From: a bacterium
GTDB lineage: Bacteria > Patescibacteriota > Minisyncoccia > Phycocordibacterales > GCA-002787175
NCBI GenBank assembly: GCA_030689285.1
Contig: JAUYJM010000042.1
Span: 1 to 10,320 of the forward strand
Length of the DNA stretch: 10,320 nucleotides
Direction: 5' to 3'
Part shown: positions 9,787 through 10,320 of the stretch, piece by piece
Layout: each line of letters opens with the position of its first letter
How positions within the stretch are numbered: the first letter of the stretch is position 1
Translations under genes and position numbers: made by a program
The notes under the pieces: generated by a model
The model's database searches: none
What the model saw: the letters and a program-made list of their open reading frames with translations, nothing else
What the model was told of the DNA's origin: nothing

Positions 9787-10320
9787 CTAGATTGGAAGTT
9801 TTTTGAAACGAGTCCAAATGATTACCCCTTCCTTTGTTTTCTTCTTCCATTCTTCAATTTTTTTATGGTCGCCAGAAAGAAGGACTTTCGGCACGCGATA
9901 TTTCTTTTTTTCATACTCAAAAACTTCAGGTCTGGTATACACTTCACTTGAAGAGACGCGCGATTCTTCCAGTGACTCGGGATGACCCAAAACTCCTGGA
10001 ATTTGTCGGGAGACCGCGTCCAATACGACCATGGCCGGCACTTCCCCGCCCGTTAAAACATACGGTCCGACAGAGACATCTTCGGCTTTCAATATCTTTT
10101 TTACCCGTGCGTCTATGCCTTCGTAATGTCCGCAGATGATTATTATGTCGGTGTAACTTTTTAAAAAATGATTGGCCTTAGTATTTGTAAACTGTTTTCC
10201 TGCCGGGGACATTATTATGATTTTCAGTTTACTGTCTTTAGTTTTTAGTTTTTTTGCCTTCCCGTTTTTCACTTTAGATTTTAGACCCTTAACTATCCGT
10301 TCCACCGCGCCGAGGAGCGG
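9787..10320 (-). CDS. trmD: tRNA (guanine37-N1)-methyltransferase TrmD, C-terminal 177 residues, 5' end outside window
   Basis: TrmD uses S-adenosylmethionine to methylate N1 of G37 next to the anticodon, which prevents +1 frameshifting. The frame is open through base 10320, so the true start lies outside; the GTG at 10303-10305 is an internal Val. SPOUT trefoil-knot motifs are clear: IIIMSPAGKQF, IIIICGHYEGIDARV, VGPYVLTGGEVPAMVVLDAVSRQIPGVLG, then YTRPEVFEY and VPKVLLSGDHKKIEEWKKK. A Lys-rich insertion (10222-10290) sits before IIIMSPAG. The linker after GVLGH is about five residues shorter than in E. coli, with Glu where the catalytic Asp is expected. The protein ends soon after IIWTRF, lacking much of the E. 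coli C-terminal helical tail. The stop is TAG. rplS, the usual downstream partner, is absent; a palindrome follows instead. Confidence 0.96.
   Translation of the reverse strand, partial: PLLGAVERIVKGLKSKVKNGKAKKLKTKDSKLKIIIMSPAGKQFTNTKANHFLKSYTDIIIICGHYEGIDARVKKILKAEDVSVGPYVLTGGEVPAMVVLDAVSRQIPGVLGHPESLEESRVSSSEVYTRPEVFEYEKKKYRVPKVLLSGDHKKIEEWKKKTKEGVIIWTRFKKLPI

Overview
The window carries five protein genes, all on the minus strand, from the core information-processing set of a bacterium. In transcription order they are trmD (5' end outside the window), rpoB, rpoC, dnaG and rpoD (3' end outside the window). Several traits suggest a Candidate Phyla Radiation (Patescibacteria) lineage, probably Parcubacteria-like: a short RpoB (1081 aa), lysine-rich low-complexity segments, tight spacing of 23-26 nt between genes, and a lack of Shine-Dalgarno sequences. 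This placement is inference from composition and protein style, not from a tree. TAA, TGA and TAG all serve as stops, so the standard bacterial code fits and UGA recoding, as in Absconditabacteria or Gracilibacteria, is not supported.

Layout from high to low coordinates. Bases 9787-10320 hold the C-terminal part of trmD, the tRNA m1G37 methyltransferase. A perfect 20-bp palindrome (9722-9765) follows its stop and probably ends that transcript. A strong sigma-70 type promoter (9613-9640) then opens a leader of about 280 nt (9325-9606). The leader contains a nested hairpin (9453-9540), directly followed by a second hairpin with a short U-run (9432-9452), and a small third one (9388-9405). After it come rpoB (6079-9324), rpoC (2384-6052), dnaG (636-2360) and the first 204 codons of rpoD (1-612). 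An extended -10 element overlaps the dnaG stop codon and could fire rpoD separately.

The genes form one functional module. RpoB and RpoC are the catalytic subunits of RNA polymerase, RpoD is the housekeeping sigma factor that directs them to promoters, and DnaG is the primase that makes RNA primers for replication. Linking dnaG to rpoD is classical (the macromolecular synthesis operon). Here the pair is appended to rpoBC instead of following rpsU. The protein genes are ordinary in function. The most unusual parts are the structured rpoB leader with an overlapping 32-codon ORF, the divergent rifampicin-binding region of RpoB, the polybasic N-terminus of the sigma factor, and the altered catalytic loop and lysine-rich insertion of TrmD. 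I found no mobile element, CRISPR array, tRNA, rRNA or clearly novel multi-gene system.
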